Source: an uncultured Ruminococcus sp.
Lineage (GTDB): Bacteria > Bacillota > Clostridia > Oscillospirales > Ruminococcaceae
Direction: 5' to 3'
NCBI GenBank assembly: GCA_947175975.1
Contig: CAMWOX010000072.1
Location: 1-7,533 of the forward strand
Length of the DNA: 7,533 nt
A program made the translations under genes and the position numbers. This document shows, in pieces, positions 1-5,809 of this stretch; position 1 is the stretch's first letter; every line of letters begins with the position of its first letter. The notes beneath the pieces were generated by a model that saw nothing but the letters and a program-made list of their open reading frames with translations, was not told the origin of the DNA and ran no database searches.

Positions 1-797
1 ATCACATACAGAGCAGCGGCAAATGATTCAGATGATCCAGTGTATTTCGGAAAATACCGGACAGAACTGTTGCCCTCCTGGCTGATCTGTGGCTGATCCT
101 GGTTGCTTGTGGAATTTTCACTGCGGCTAAGCAGACAGAACCAATCTACTTTTGTTTGACCGGCTTTGAGTTTGGATGCAGAAACCCAACTGCTCGCCGG
201 CAGACCACGACTGGAAGAAACAGCACTTTCTATGACACGGTATGTATGCTCATCCGGGTTATAATCTGTAATCGCCATGAAATGCCCCGGAACATGTACC
301 GTTGCCACGCCTCCATTCAAAAGATGATTAATCAGTTTGGTATCTTCAACTGTACTGTAATATCTGCCTTTAATTGTAAACTGATATACTCTTCCATAAG
401 CCGCCTCAATCTGATTGTAGAATGTCTCCCGATAGCCACCCCCTGCACCGGGTCTCCACGATCCATTACCACAAGCCCAGTCCGCAAGATCCGTGATATT
501 GACCACTCGGCTGGTAAGACTATGAATCGCATTGCCAAATGAAAACAGCATACAGCCGGAGCTGTAAAGCGAATTTCCGGATTGCGCCCATTTTGTGTAA
601 GTATAGGCTTGCCATTGGGAATGATATTGATTGAAAGCCCGTCCGCCTGCGGCATTCGCATGAAGTACCACAGCAGGCTTTTCTGATTCCGGAATCCCGA
701 TTCCCACCTGTGAACAAGAAATGACAGCATTGAATGCTATAACAGCAGTCAGCAAAGATACAACTAATTTTTTTGATTTTTTAGAATTGATTTTCAA
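1..797 (-). CDS. Secreted C39-like cysteine peptidase/hydrolase (C-terminus beyond left edge)
   Basis: 265 residues are visible; the gene continues past base 1. The start is TTG at 797-795, because the GTG inside the RBS region reaches a stop after nine codons; AAAGGTG lies about 10 nt upstream. Residues 2-10 are Lys-rich, followed by a hydrophobic stretch at 11-27. Export is clear, but the cleavage mode is not: VISC (C28) fits a lipobox, while HANA|AG near 47-50 fits signal peptidase I. The folded part has the C39_2 layout: Cys82 in SSGCMLFSFGNA and His172 in VPGHFMAITDYN, with Asp178 or Asn180 as possible third residue. This suggests a papain-like peptidase or amidase acting outside the membrane, perhaps on peptidoglycan; the substrate is unknown. 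After a Ser/Gln-rich linker (225-246) comes RYFPKYTGSSESFAAALYV, which resembles a C-terminal repeat found in clostridial cell-wall hydrolases. It lies 30 nt after the endonuclease V gene and is probably its operon partner. Confidence 0.75.
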   Translation of the reverse strand, partial: MKINSKKSKKLVVSLLTAVIAFNAVISCSQVGIGIPESEKPAVVLHANAAGGRAFNQYHSQWQAYTYTKWAQSGNSLYSSGCMLFSFGNAIHSLTSRVVNITDLADWACGNGSWRPGAGGGYRETFYNQIEAAYGRVYQFTIKGRYYSTVEDTKLINHLLNGGVATVHVPGHFMAITDYNPDEHTYRVIESAVSSSRGLPASSWVSASKLKAGQTKVDWFCLLSRSENSTSNQDQPQISQEGNSSVRYFPKYTGSSESFAAALYV

Positions 798-827
798 ACC
801 AGATTTTCACCTTTCTTTTTTTGGTTA

Positions 828-1544
828 TTACAGTTGCCTGCAAAGCAACTCACTTCTTGCAGTATGGGTTTCCAGATCTGCCAATCTGGTCGGGATGGGG
901 ATTCTGCTTTCCGATCCGACAAGCCGGAGCGTCAGTGCTGTTGCTGTATCCAAAGAAATCCCATTTCCGGCAGACACAAAAACAGGCTTGACACCGGAAT
1001 GCGTCCGCAATGTGCGTCCGTAGATTTCCCCGTCAATAATAATATCCGTATAACTTCCGGCAGTCTGTTCCGGTTCTGTATAATCTGTTTTCTGATCCAC
1101 CCGGAAATATGTCTTGGCAACACCGATTGTAGGCGTATTCAGATAAAAAGCGGCATGGGTAGCAATTCCCATGTGCCGGGGATGCAGATAGCCGTTGCCG
1201 TCAAACACATACAGCTCCGGCTTATGTTCCAGTAATTCCACTGTTTTCAGAATCAGTGGCAATTCCCGGAATGCAAGAAAGCCCGGCATATATGGCACAG
1301 TAATCCGGTCATGATACTGCTTTTTTTCCAGAATTTCATGCGTCCGGAAATCCAGAACCACAATACAGCAGACCGCAAATTCCTGCTGATCCTGATTCCA
1401 GTAAGCAAGATCAATCCCGGCAACTGTCCGGATCTGATCAGGAGCAAAGCCCGGATAGCAATCATCAGAAAGACAAATTTTCTCCCGGAGCTGATTCTGG
1501 ATTTTCAAAAACTCCTGTTCCTGATTCTGGTTTGTTAGATTCAC
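828..1544 (-). CDS. nfi: Endonuclease V (deoxyinosine 3' endonuclease)
   Basis: At 238 residues it has normal length for endonuclease V, the cytoplasmic Mg-dependent enzyme that nicks DNA near deaminated adenine (inosine) and starts its repair. Family motifs occur in order: VAGIDLAYW with catalytic Asp45; VPYMPGFLAFRELP with the Tyr-Pro recognition wedge and Glu94; YVFDGNGYLHPRHMGIATH with Asp115 and His121; and GVAKTYF with Lys144. Near the C-terminus, SAGNGISLDTA (191-201) has Asn194 where I expect the family's conserved His (H214 in the Thermotoga enzyme). The start is GTG at 1544-1542, with GGAAG 10 nt upstream. Its GTG overlaps the TGA of the upstream membrane-protein gene as GTGA, so translation is probably coupled. 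The same transcript likely continues into the exported C39-like gene. Function is secure apart from the His/Asn question. Confidence 0.93.
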   Translation of the reverse strand: MNLTNQNQEQEFLKIQNQLREKICLSDDCYPGFAPDQIRTVAGIDLAYWNQDQQEFAVCCIVVLDFRTHEILEKKQYHDRITVPYMPGFLAFRELPLILKTVELLEHKPELYVFDGNGYLHPRHMGIATHAAFYLNTPTIGVAKTYFRVDQKTDYTEPEQTAGSYTDIIIDGEIYGRTLRTHSGVKPVFVSAGNGISLDTATALTLRLVGSESRIPIPTRLADLETHTARSELLCRQL

Positions 1545-2053
1545 AATAAATGCACTTCCTTTCTGATTCCTGTCTTGAATTTATGTTCACAATATGTTCT
1601 CAGAAAAACTTCCAGGAACTGCACGTTTTCACAGGCGGCCTTATTCACCTGGATTTTTGTAGATTTTGCGATAATATTCAGGAAGTTTACTCTGCCGTCC
1701 GTGCTGTGATAGATTTCCTGGATTTCATCCAGAGAAATTTTCTGTGATTTCCGGAATAATTTCCGGACTTCTAATTCTTTTTGATTCATCCGAAACTGAA
1801 TCCGGAAACGAAACATAAAAACAACCACCAGGACAACCGGAACAGCAAGCAACAGCACCAAGAAAAGAACGCTCCAAAGTTCTCTATCTGCTATTAAAAA
1901 AATAGTCAATACAATACTGCACATACAGACAAGGATACAAGCTGCCAGCACAACAAATCTTTCTTCGGAACAATACCGGATGACATATTCTTTTCCAATA
2001 GCAAGAGACTTCGCTTGCCGGGATTTTTGTTTTCGGGATTTCTTTTTCGACAT
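1541..2053 (-). CDS. Two-TM membrane protein with cytoplasmic PH-like domain
   Basis: The protein has 170 residues. The ATG at 2053 is chosen because GAGGTG sits 5 nt upstream; an in-frame ATG at 2107 would lie upstream of the predicted transcription start. Residues 1-18 are strongly basic (MSKKKSRKQK). Two hydrophobic helices follow, at about 34-55 and 60-81, joined by a short loop, so both ends face the cytoplasm. The remainder (about 82-160) alternates short strands, for example RIQFRMNQKELEVRK then QKISLDEIQEIYH, and ends in a probable helix. That is the look of bacterial PH-domain membrane proteins of unknown function. I see no catalytic motif. It is the first gene of the operon with endonuclease V; the partnership may be only positional. 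The PH assignment comes from pattern, not from a clear signature, and a general DUF membrane protein is the alternative. Confidence 0.72.
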   Translation of the reverse strand: MSKKKSRKQKSRQAKSLAIGKEYVIRYCSEERFVVLAACILVCMCSIVLTIFLIADRELWSVLFLVLLLAVPVVLVVVFMFRFRIQFRMNQKELEVRKLFRKSQKISLDEIQEIYHSTDGRVNFLNIIAKSTKIQVNKAACENVQFLEVFLRTYCEHKFKTGIRKEVHLL

Positions 2054-2078
2054 GAAATCACCTCTTTCACTATTTTCT

Positions 2079-2107
2079 ATCATAACATGAATTACCAGAA
2101 AAGTCAA
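2079..2107 (-). promoter_or_regulatory. Sigma-A promoter of the membrane protein-nfi-peptidase operon
   Basis: Read on the minus strand, TTGACT (2107-2102) is followed by a 17-nt spacer and TATGAT (2084-2079), with TG one base before the -10 (extended -10). Transcription should start near 2072, giving a leader of about 19 nt before the ATG at 2053. It contains the GAGGTG site. Confidence 0.85.
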
Positions 2108-2115
2108 GTGATTTT

Positions 2116-2127
2116 TACATTAATGTA
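2116..2127. promoter_or_regulatory. 12-bp perfect palindrome upstream of the -35 (possible operator)
   Basis: TACATTAATGTA is its own reverse complement. It lies 8 bp upstream of the minus-strand -35 box, where an activator or an UP-like element would act. The TACA...TGTA half-sites are a common operator shape, but no regulator gene is in the window, so the role is inferred from position only. Confidence 0.3.
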
Positions 2128-2196
2128 TGTGTTCAAGAAGCGGTCGCAAAGGAATCAGAAGGAATATCAGGAAAACCTTCTTATAAGTTTAAATCT

Positions 2197-2218
2197 AGGA
2201 GGAAATTGAATGCTATAG
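2197..2218 (+). other. Orphan start: strong RBS and ATG with a stop at codon 3
   Basis: AGGAGG (2197-2202), a 7-nt spacer, then ATG CTA TAG (2210-2218). A ribosome binding site this good in front of a two-codon frame suggests the 5' end of a former gene, cut off by the sequence that begins around TATAGTCAAC. The 2108-2196 stretch before it holds no recognisable gene; 2154-2178 contains a weak AGAAGG/CCTTCT inverted repeat with no T tract. Confidence 0.45.
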
Positions 2219-2227
2219 TCAACCCAC

Positions 2228-2256
2228 TTGACAAACGGAACAAAAAAAGATACAAT
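2228..2256 (+). promoter_or_regulatory. Near-consensus sigma-A promoter reading rightward
   Basis: TTGACA (2228-2233), exactly 17 nt, then TACAAT (2251-2256). The predicted start is around 2263, which coincides with an ATG, so any product would be leaderless. The -35 forms one arm of an inverted repeat, GTCAA-5 nt-TTGAC (2218-2232). Transcription would cross the mobile-element scar and then run antisense to the ABC ATPase gene. Confidence 0.7.
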
Positions 2257-2262
2257 AAGAAC

Positions 2263-2316
2263 ATGAGTAGAAGTGTAGATTTAAGAGAAACAACAGTGGC
2301 ATATTACGAGATTTGA
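2263..2316 (+). pseudogene. N-terminal remnant resembling an IS630-type transposase
   Basis: The frame encodes MSRSVDLRETTVAYYEI and then stops. The SVDLRE...V pattern close to the start Met is typical of IS630/Tc1-mariner transposases, whose HTH domain normally follows. Here everything after codon 17 is missing. It sits directly behind a strong promoter, and the preceding TATAGTCAACCC would suit an end of an element inserting at TA. There is no RBS in front of the ATG. The match is short, so this is a tentative reading; an unrelated chance frame is the alternative. Confidence 0.35.
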
Positions 2317-2602
2317 AGCTACGAAAAAATGGCTGAAAGAAAGACTGAATTATTATTACATAGCAGCCTGTGTGTCGCTGGATTTCGGGAAACTGGCATA
2401 TCTGACAAGTTTCAAGCATAACAACAGATTAAAGGAAATTACTACAGACGGAACAGTTACAAGAGGTTTTATAGCCGAAAAATACGGAAAAAGCAGACAA
2501 TTAAGATTTATCAGCGAACACCTGTTGATTCCCGTAGGATATGTTCAGACAAAAAATGCACAGCACAAGAGAAAAGAAATAAATCGAGGGAACGCTGTAT
2601 GA
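2285..2602 (+). pseudogene. Degenerate fragment resembling the C-terminus of a group II intron maturase
   Basis: The frame is open from 2285 to a TGA at 2600-2602, without a credible start codon or RBS, so it is a fragment. The informative part is the end, HLLIPVGYVQTKNAQHKRKE, which resembles the segment of group II intron reverse transcriptase/maturases just before their usual YTPEGR motif; that motif is absent here. Upstream sequence is basic and helical (KKWLKERLNYYY, and TRGFIAEKYGKSRQLRFI), compatible with the maturase (X) domain. No RT catalytic YADD box is present, because that half is gone. The last codons overlap the domain V-like hairpin, whereas an intact intron has DV downstream of the full ORF. 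This implies an internal deletion. The assignment depends on pattern memory plus the adjoining RNA fold. Confidence 0.5.
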
Positions 2603-2676
2603 GTTGGAAACTCTCACATACGGTGTGAAACGGTGGAAAATTCGGGAATGATTTCAAAGAATTACCTATCGCTATC
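2592..2676 (+). ncRNA. Group II intron 3' end: domain V-like hairpin and possible domain VI
   Basis: ACGCTGTATG (2592-2601) pairs over 10 bp, including two G-T wobbles, with CATACGGTGT (2617-2626). Between them is a distal AGTT/AACT hairpin capped by a small purine loop, with unpaired bases on the 3' side. This is the size and shape of intron domain V, the catalytic hairpin, and the GTATG...CAC-TAC core matches well. The catalytic triad position reads CGC rather than the commoner AGC. A second stem, AATTC (2639-2643) with GAATT (2659-2663), flanked by GGT/ACC, is placed like domain VI. The 3' splice boundary, around 2675, cannot be fixed. Upstream intron domains I-III are not in this window, so it cannot self-splice. 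Confidence 0.5.
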
Positions 2677-2713
2677 CGGTGCAAATACCAGAAAGGGTGT
2701 ATCTTGCAGGTTT

Positions 2714-3376
2714 TTATACTATTTTTCCATCTTCTATGGTAACAATTCTGTCAGCGTATTTCGCAATATCGGGGTTATGGGTTATCATTACCAGAGTATG
2801 ACCATACTCCTTTACGCCTATAGTGAGGAGATTCAGAACATCTTCCCCTATTGCGGTATCAAGGTTTCCGGTAGGTTCATCTGCAAGCACGATCTTAGGC
2901 TTATTGGCAAGTGCTCTTGCTATCGCAACTCTCTGTTGTTGTCCGCCGGACAACTGATTGGGAAATGATTTCTCCTTACCGTCAAGTCCGAGTTCCTTTA
3001 TAACGCTTGTTATGTACTTGTTATCTATCTTTTCTCCGCTTATATTTACTGGGAAGGTGATATTTTCGTATACATTGAGTACCGGAATGAGGTTGTATGA
3101 CTGGAAAACAAAGCCTATCTTCTTGCATCTGAACCCTGACATGATAGTATCATCAGCATTTTTATAGCTGAAACCGTCCATGATGACTTCGCCTGAATCG
3201 TAGCTGTCAAGCCCTCCGATTATATTGAGGAGGGTGCTTTTTCCCGAACCGCTCTTTCCTAGTATGACAACGAACTCGCCTTCTTCGATATCCAGATTGA
3301 TGTCCTTGATTGCATGAAAGGACGAATTACCGGTCTTATAGTATTTGTTCACGTTCTTTAATGAAATAATACTCAT
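2714..3376 (-). CDS. ABC transporter ATP-binding protein, MacB/LolD type
   Basis: A complete ABC ATPase of 220 residues. It has Walker A GKSGSGKST (40-48), Q-loop Gln92 in FVFQSYNLIP, signature LSGGQQQRV (142-150), Walker B IVLADE with Glu167, D-loop GNLD (170-173), and switch His200 in VMITHNP. The Q-loop region and the ADEPTGNLD form are characteristic of the MacB/LolD/FtsE branch, which pairs with FtsX-like permeases and drives mechanotransmission or export of peptides and lipoproteins rather than nutrient uptake. The start ATG (3376-3374) follows the permease stop by 8 nt, and its AAAGG site lies within the permease's last codons, so the two are co-translated. It is the last gene of the unit. 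No hairpin-plus-T terminator is visible after 2714. In this lineage such pairs commonly handle antimicrobial peptides, but the substrate here is unknown. Confidence 0.95.
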   Translation of the reverse strand: MSIISLKNVNKYYKTGNSSFHAIKDINLDIEEGEFVVILGKSGSGKSTLLNIIGGLDSYDSGEVIMDGFSYKNADDTIMSGFRCKKIGFVFQSYNLIPVLNVYENITFPVNISGEKIDNKYITSVIKELGLDGKEKSFPNQLSGGQQQRVAIARALANKPKIVLADEPTGNLDTAIGEDVLNLLTIGVKEYGHTLVMITHNPDIAKYADRIVTIEDGKIV

Positions 3377-3384
3377 TATGATTA

Positions 3385-5772
3385 CTACCTTTCATATATC
3401 ATTTCTACGATTGAATCATTCGTGCTGGTCTTGATATTGAAGTATGCAAACAGTTCTATCAAGACTATAAATATCAGATTTACCAGCAGATAAGCAAGTA
3501 TTGATATCTTTATCTCCTGAAACAGTATCAGTGACAGATAGGCATTTACTATCAGCGAAAGAGGTATGCTCACAGCAACAGCTATCAGTGTAAGAATAAA
3601 GTTTTCATGACAGGCTACAGTCCATAAATTCTTCAATGACAGTCCTATCGCACGCATAACGCCGTATTCAGCCTTCTTACTCGCCATGTTCTCCTTGATC
3701 GTATTGCTGATAATCATAAAGCTTAGTATCACAGTGGCAATTACGATGTATATTGCTATTACGATCATACCAAGAAGCTGTGTCTCAGCATTGCTTTGTC
3801 CGTCATGCAGATTTGTGATATATACCTCTTCTGTCGAAAAGGTTATGTCCAGAAGTTCGGACAGCGTGCTGTCTGTTTTCACAAGAAATGCACAATAGCC
3901 TATGTCATCTATGCCCTTGCTTTCTGCCAGTTTCTCGTTCACGATCAAAGTATTCTCCTGACTGAAGACTGCATAGCTCAGCTTGCTTGCATTACTCAGT
4001 CTGACATCGGGCTTTACTGTGAATCCATCACCGCTTTCAGTCGAATGTATGCTGAATGTTTCGTCTTCATATTCATTTTCTGATATAAATACAGAGAAAG
4101 GCTGTGAAGAATCATACTTAATATTGTTTATTTCTGCGAATTTCTGCCATAGATCATCATCATAGATCAATACCTGGAGCAAGGACTCCTTTTTATCCCA
4201 GACATAATCAATGGGGCATTTCTCTGTATAGACCTTATCTATATCATCCATAGACCTTAAAAGTTCCAGGTCTTCTTCTGAAAAAGGCTGATTGTTTACA
4301 ATATCTGCAATATTCGCCTGGATAGAATAGTCACTGAAATCAACAGCACCTTTCACCGAGTTTATTCCGATCACAGAAAAAAAGTTGCATATCACAAGAC
4401 AAAGCATGAAGCTTACTACTAAAGTAACAGTCTGTATCACACTCTTTGCAGAGTTTCTTTTCAGATTCCTCAGAGCGATATGGAAAAGAAAATTTTTGGA
4501 AGACAAGTCCCTGGTATTCTCTGAAAGGATCTTCTTTGACGCATTGAATGCCCTGATATTGATAGGATTTGTCTTTTTGATTCTAAGTATCAGCTTCAGG
4601 CAGGCAATGAATGCTGAAAGAATCGTGAGCAGATACGTTACGAAATACGTTTTTATACTCTGCTCTACCTTCATAACTGCGTCTGTGCTGAAAAGTGCCG
4701 CCATTATCTTTTCGGCGATCGCAAGATTCAGCAAAGCACCGGATGCCATGCCTATCAACGTCCCTATGGATACTAGTATCAACTGTTCTGTCAGAATAAA
4801 CCTGATAAGCTGTTTGTTATTGAGTCCGATGCATCTCATAGTACCAAATACATTTATCTTGCGGACAAAGCTGAGGCTTATGGAATTATATACAAATATC
4901 GTAAGACATACAGCAATTATCAGGGATAAGAGAAATACGGTCAATGCTGTGCTTTCAAACGAACCTTTATCGGCGTAATTTTCTGTTTTTTCATCGTTAT
5001 AAATCAGCTGTACAGAGTTGAAATACTTTCTGCCTTCAACAGTGTCGCCAACTACAATATTCTTTATTTCTTCAATCGCATTTATCATTTTTTCGTCATT
5101 ATAGTTTCCCTCTTCCGCTTCCACTATGATAGCATTTGACTTACTGCAATTCAAATTGTTTTCGGCAAAAATACTTTCTGCTGTTTTAAGATCAGTATAA
5201 AAAAAGTTTCCGGGATCAGCAACATCTTTTATGATGCCACATACTGTAAATTTTCTGCTGATATCACCGGGTTCGTTATCATCAGCATCTTCCTCCTCTT
5301 CATTTGTCAGCGTAATATCCAGTATAATCTCATCACCGATATTCAGCTCCGGATGAAGTTGGGTATAGCTTTCTTCCACACATATCTCGTTTTCAGAATC
5401 AGGATATTTTCCGTTTATCAAAGAAGTTTTCTTGAAGTAATCCAGATCGCCTTCATATCCCATGACCACGGATGCCTTCGAGTTATCATAATACATATTG
5501 CCGATAAAAATAGTGGAAAGGTATCTGTCGGGTGCTTCTTCTCCCATACGCATGAATTTTTCATGGATCGCAGTCAGCTCCTCATAGCTGAGATCAATGA
5601 CGTAGAAATCCTGCGGTGCACCTGAATTGACAAACGATCTGAACGAAGACATATAGCTGTCGCTTATCTGTATCATGCTGAACATCAGCATCGTTGAAAT
5701 AATAATTCCGATTACTACTCCGAGACTGCTTTTTTTATTGCTTATGATGTATCTGTAGACTATTTTAAACAT
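3385..5772 (-). CDS. ABC transporter permease with two FtsX domains (MacB-like)
   Basis: The permease has 795 residues. Start ATG 5772-5770 follows AGGGGGA by 7 nt. Eight membrane helices are apparent, in two 1+3 repeats: TM1 about 16-36, a large extracellular domain 37-272, then TM2-4 about 273-298, 325-350 and 375-397; TM5 about 447-468, a second extracellular domain 469-665, then TM6-8 about 666-690, 722-748 and 755-779. Both repeats carry the FtsX coupling-helix signature after the second helix of the repeat: KINVFGTMRCIGLNNKQL (305-322) and KKAEYGVMRAIGLSLKNL (699-716). The extracellular domains are acidic (NEEEEEDADDNEPGD at 157-170) and would bind substrate or partner. With the downstream ATPase it forms a full exporter-type or mechanotransmitting complex, likely a homodimer of ATPases on one duplicated permease. 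It starts only 37 bp after the truncated tnpB, so its native promoter may be lost or replaced. No sensor kinase or regulator is present. Confidence 0.93.
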   Translation of the reverse strand: MFKIVYRYIISNKKSSLGVVIGIIISTMLMFSMIQISDSYMSSFRSFVNSGAPQDFYVIDLSYEELTAIHEKFMRMGEEAPDRYLSTIFIGNMYYDNSKASVVMGYEGDLDYFKKTSLINGKYPDSENEICVEESYTQLHPELNIGDEIILDITLTNEEEEDADDNEPGDISRKFTVCGIIKDVADPGNFFYTDLKTAESIFAENNLNCSKSNAIIVEAEEGNYNDEKMINAIEEIKNIVVGDTVEGRKYFNSVQLIYNDEKTENYADKGSFESTALTVFLLSLIIAVCLTIFVYNSISLSFVRKINVFGTMRCIGLNNKQLIRFILTEQLILVSIGTLIGMASGALLNLAIAEKIMAALFSTDAVMKVEQSIKTYFVTYLLTILSAFIACLKLILRIKKTNPINIRAFNASKKILSENTRDLSSKNFLFHIALRNLKRNSAKSVIQTVTLVVSFMLCLVICNFFSVIGINSVKGAVDFSDYSIQANIADIVNNQPFSEEDLELLRSMDDIDKVYTEKCPIDYVWDKKESLLQVLIYDDDLWQKFAEINNIKYDSSQPFSVFISENEYEDETFSIHSTESGDGFTVKPDVRLSNASKLSYAVFSQENTLIVNEKLAESKGIDDIGYCAFLVKTDSTLSELLDITFSTEEVYITNLHDGQSNAETQLLGMIVIAIYIVIATVILSFMIISNTIKENMASKKAEYGVMRAIGLSLKNLWTVACHENFILTLIAVAVSIPLSLIVNAYLSLILFQEIKISILAYLLVNLIFIVLIELFAYFNIKTSTNDSIVEMIYER

Positions 5773-5809
5773 TTTGGTTCCCCCTGTTTTATTCTATGGT
5801 TATCCATCG

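Noticed and set aside
156..542. 128-codon plus-strand open frame
   Set aside because: It is antisense to the C39-like gene, whose frame shows a signal peptide and catalytic motifs; the plus-strand product has none.
832..850. 6-bp perfect hairpin AGTTGC/GCAACT at the 3' end of endonuclease V
   Set aside because: On the coding strand it is followed by a run of As, not Ts, and lies inside the gene's last codons, so it is not an intrinsic terminator.
2054..2107. 18-codon N-terminal extension of the PH-like protein starting at the ATG at 2107
   Set aside because: It would start within the -35 box; the ATG at 2053 has a proper GAGGTG site 5 nt upstream.
2154..2178. AGAAGG/CCTTCT inverted repeat as a terminator
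   Set aside because: A 13-nt loop, a short stem and no T tract on either strand.
4385..4978. 197-codon plus-strand open frame with hydrophobic stretches
   Set aside because: It is a shadow of the permease; its hydrophobic look mirrors the TM-rich opposite strand.
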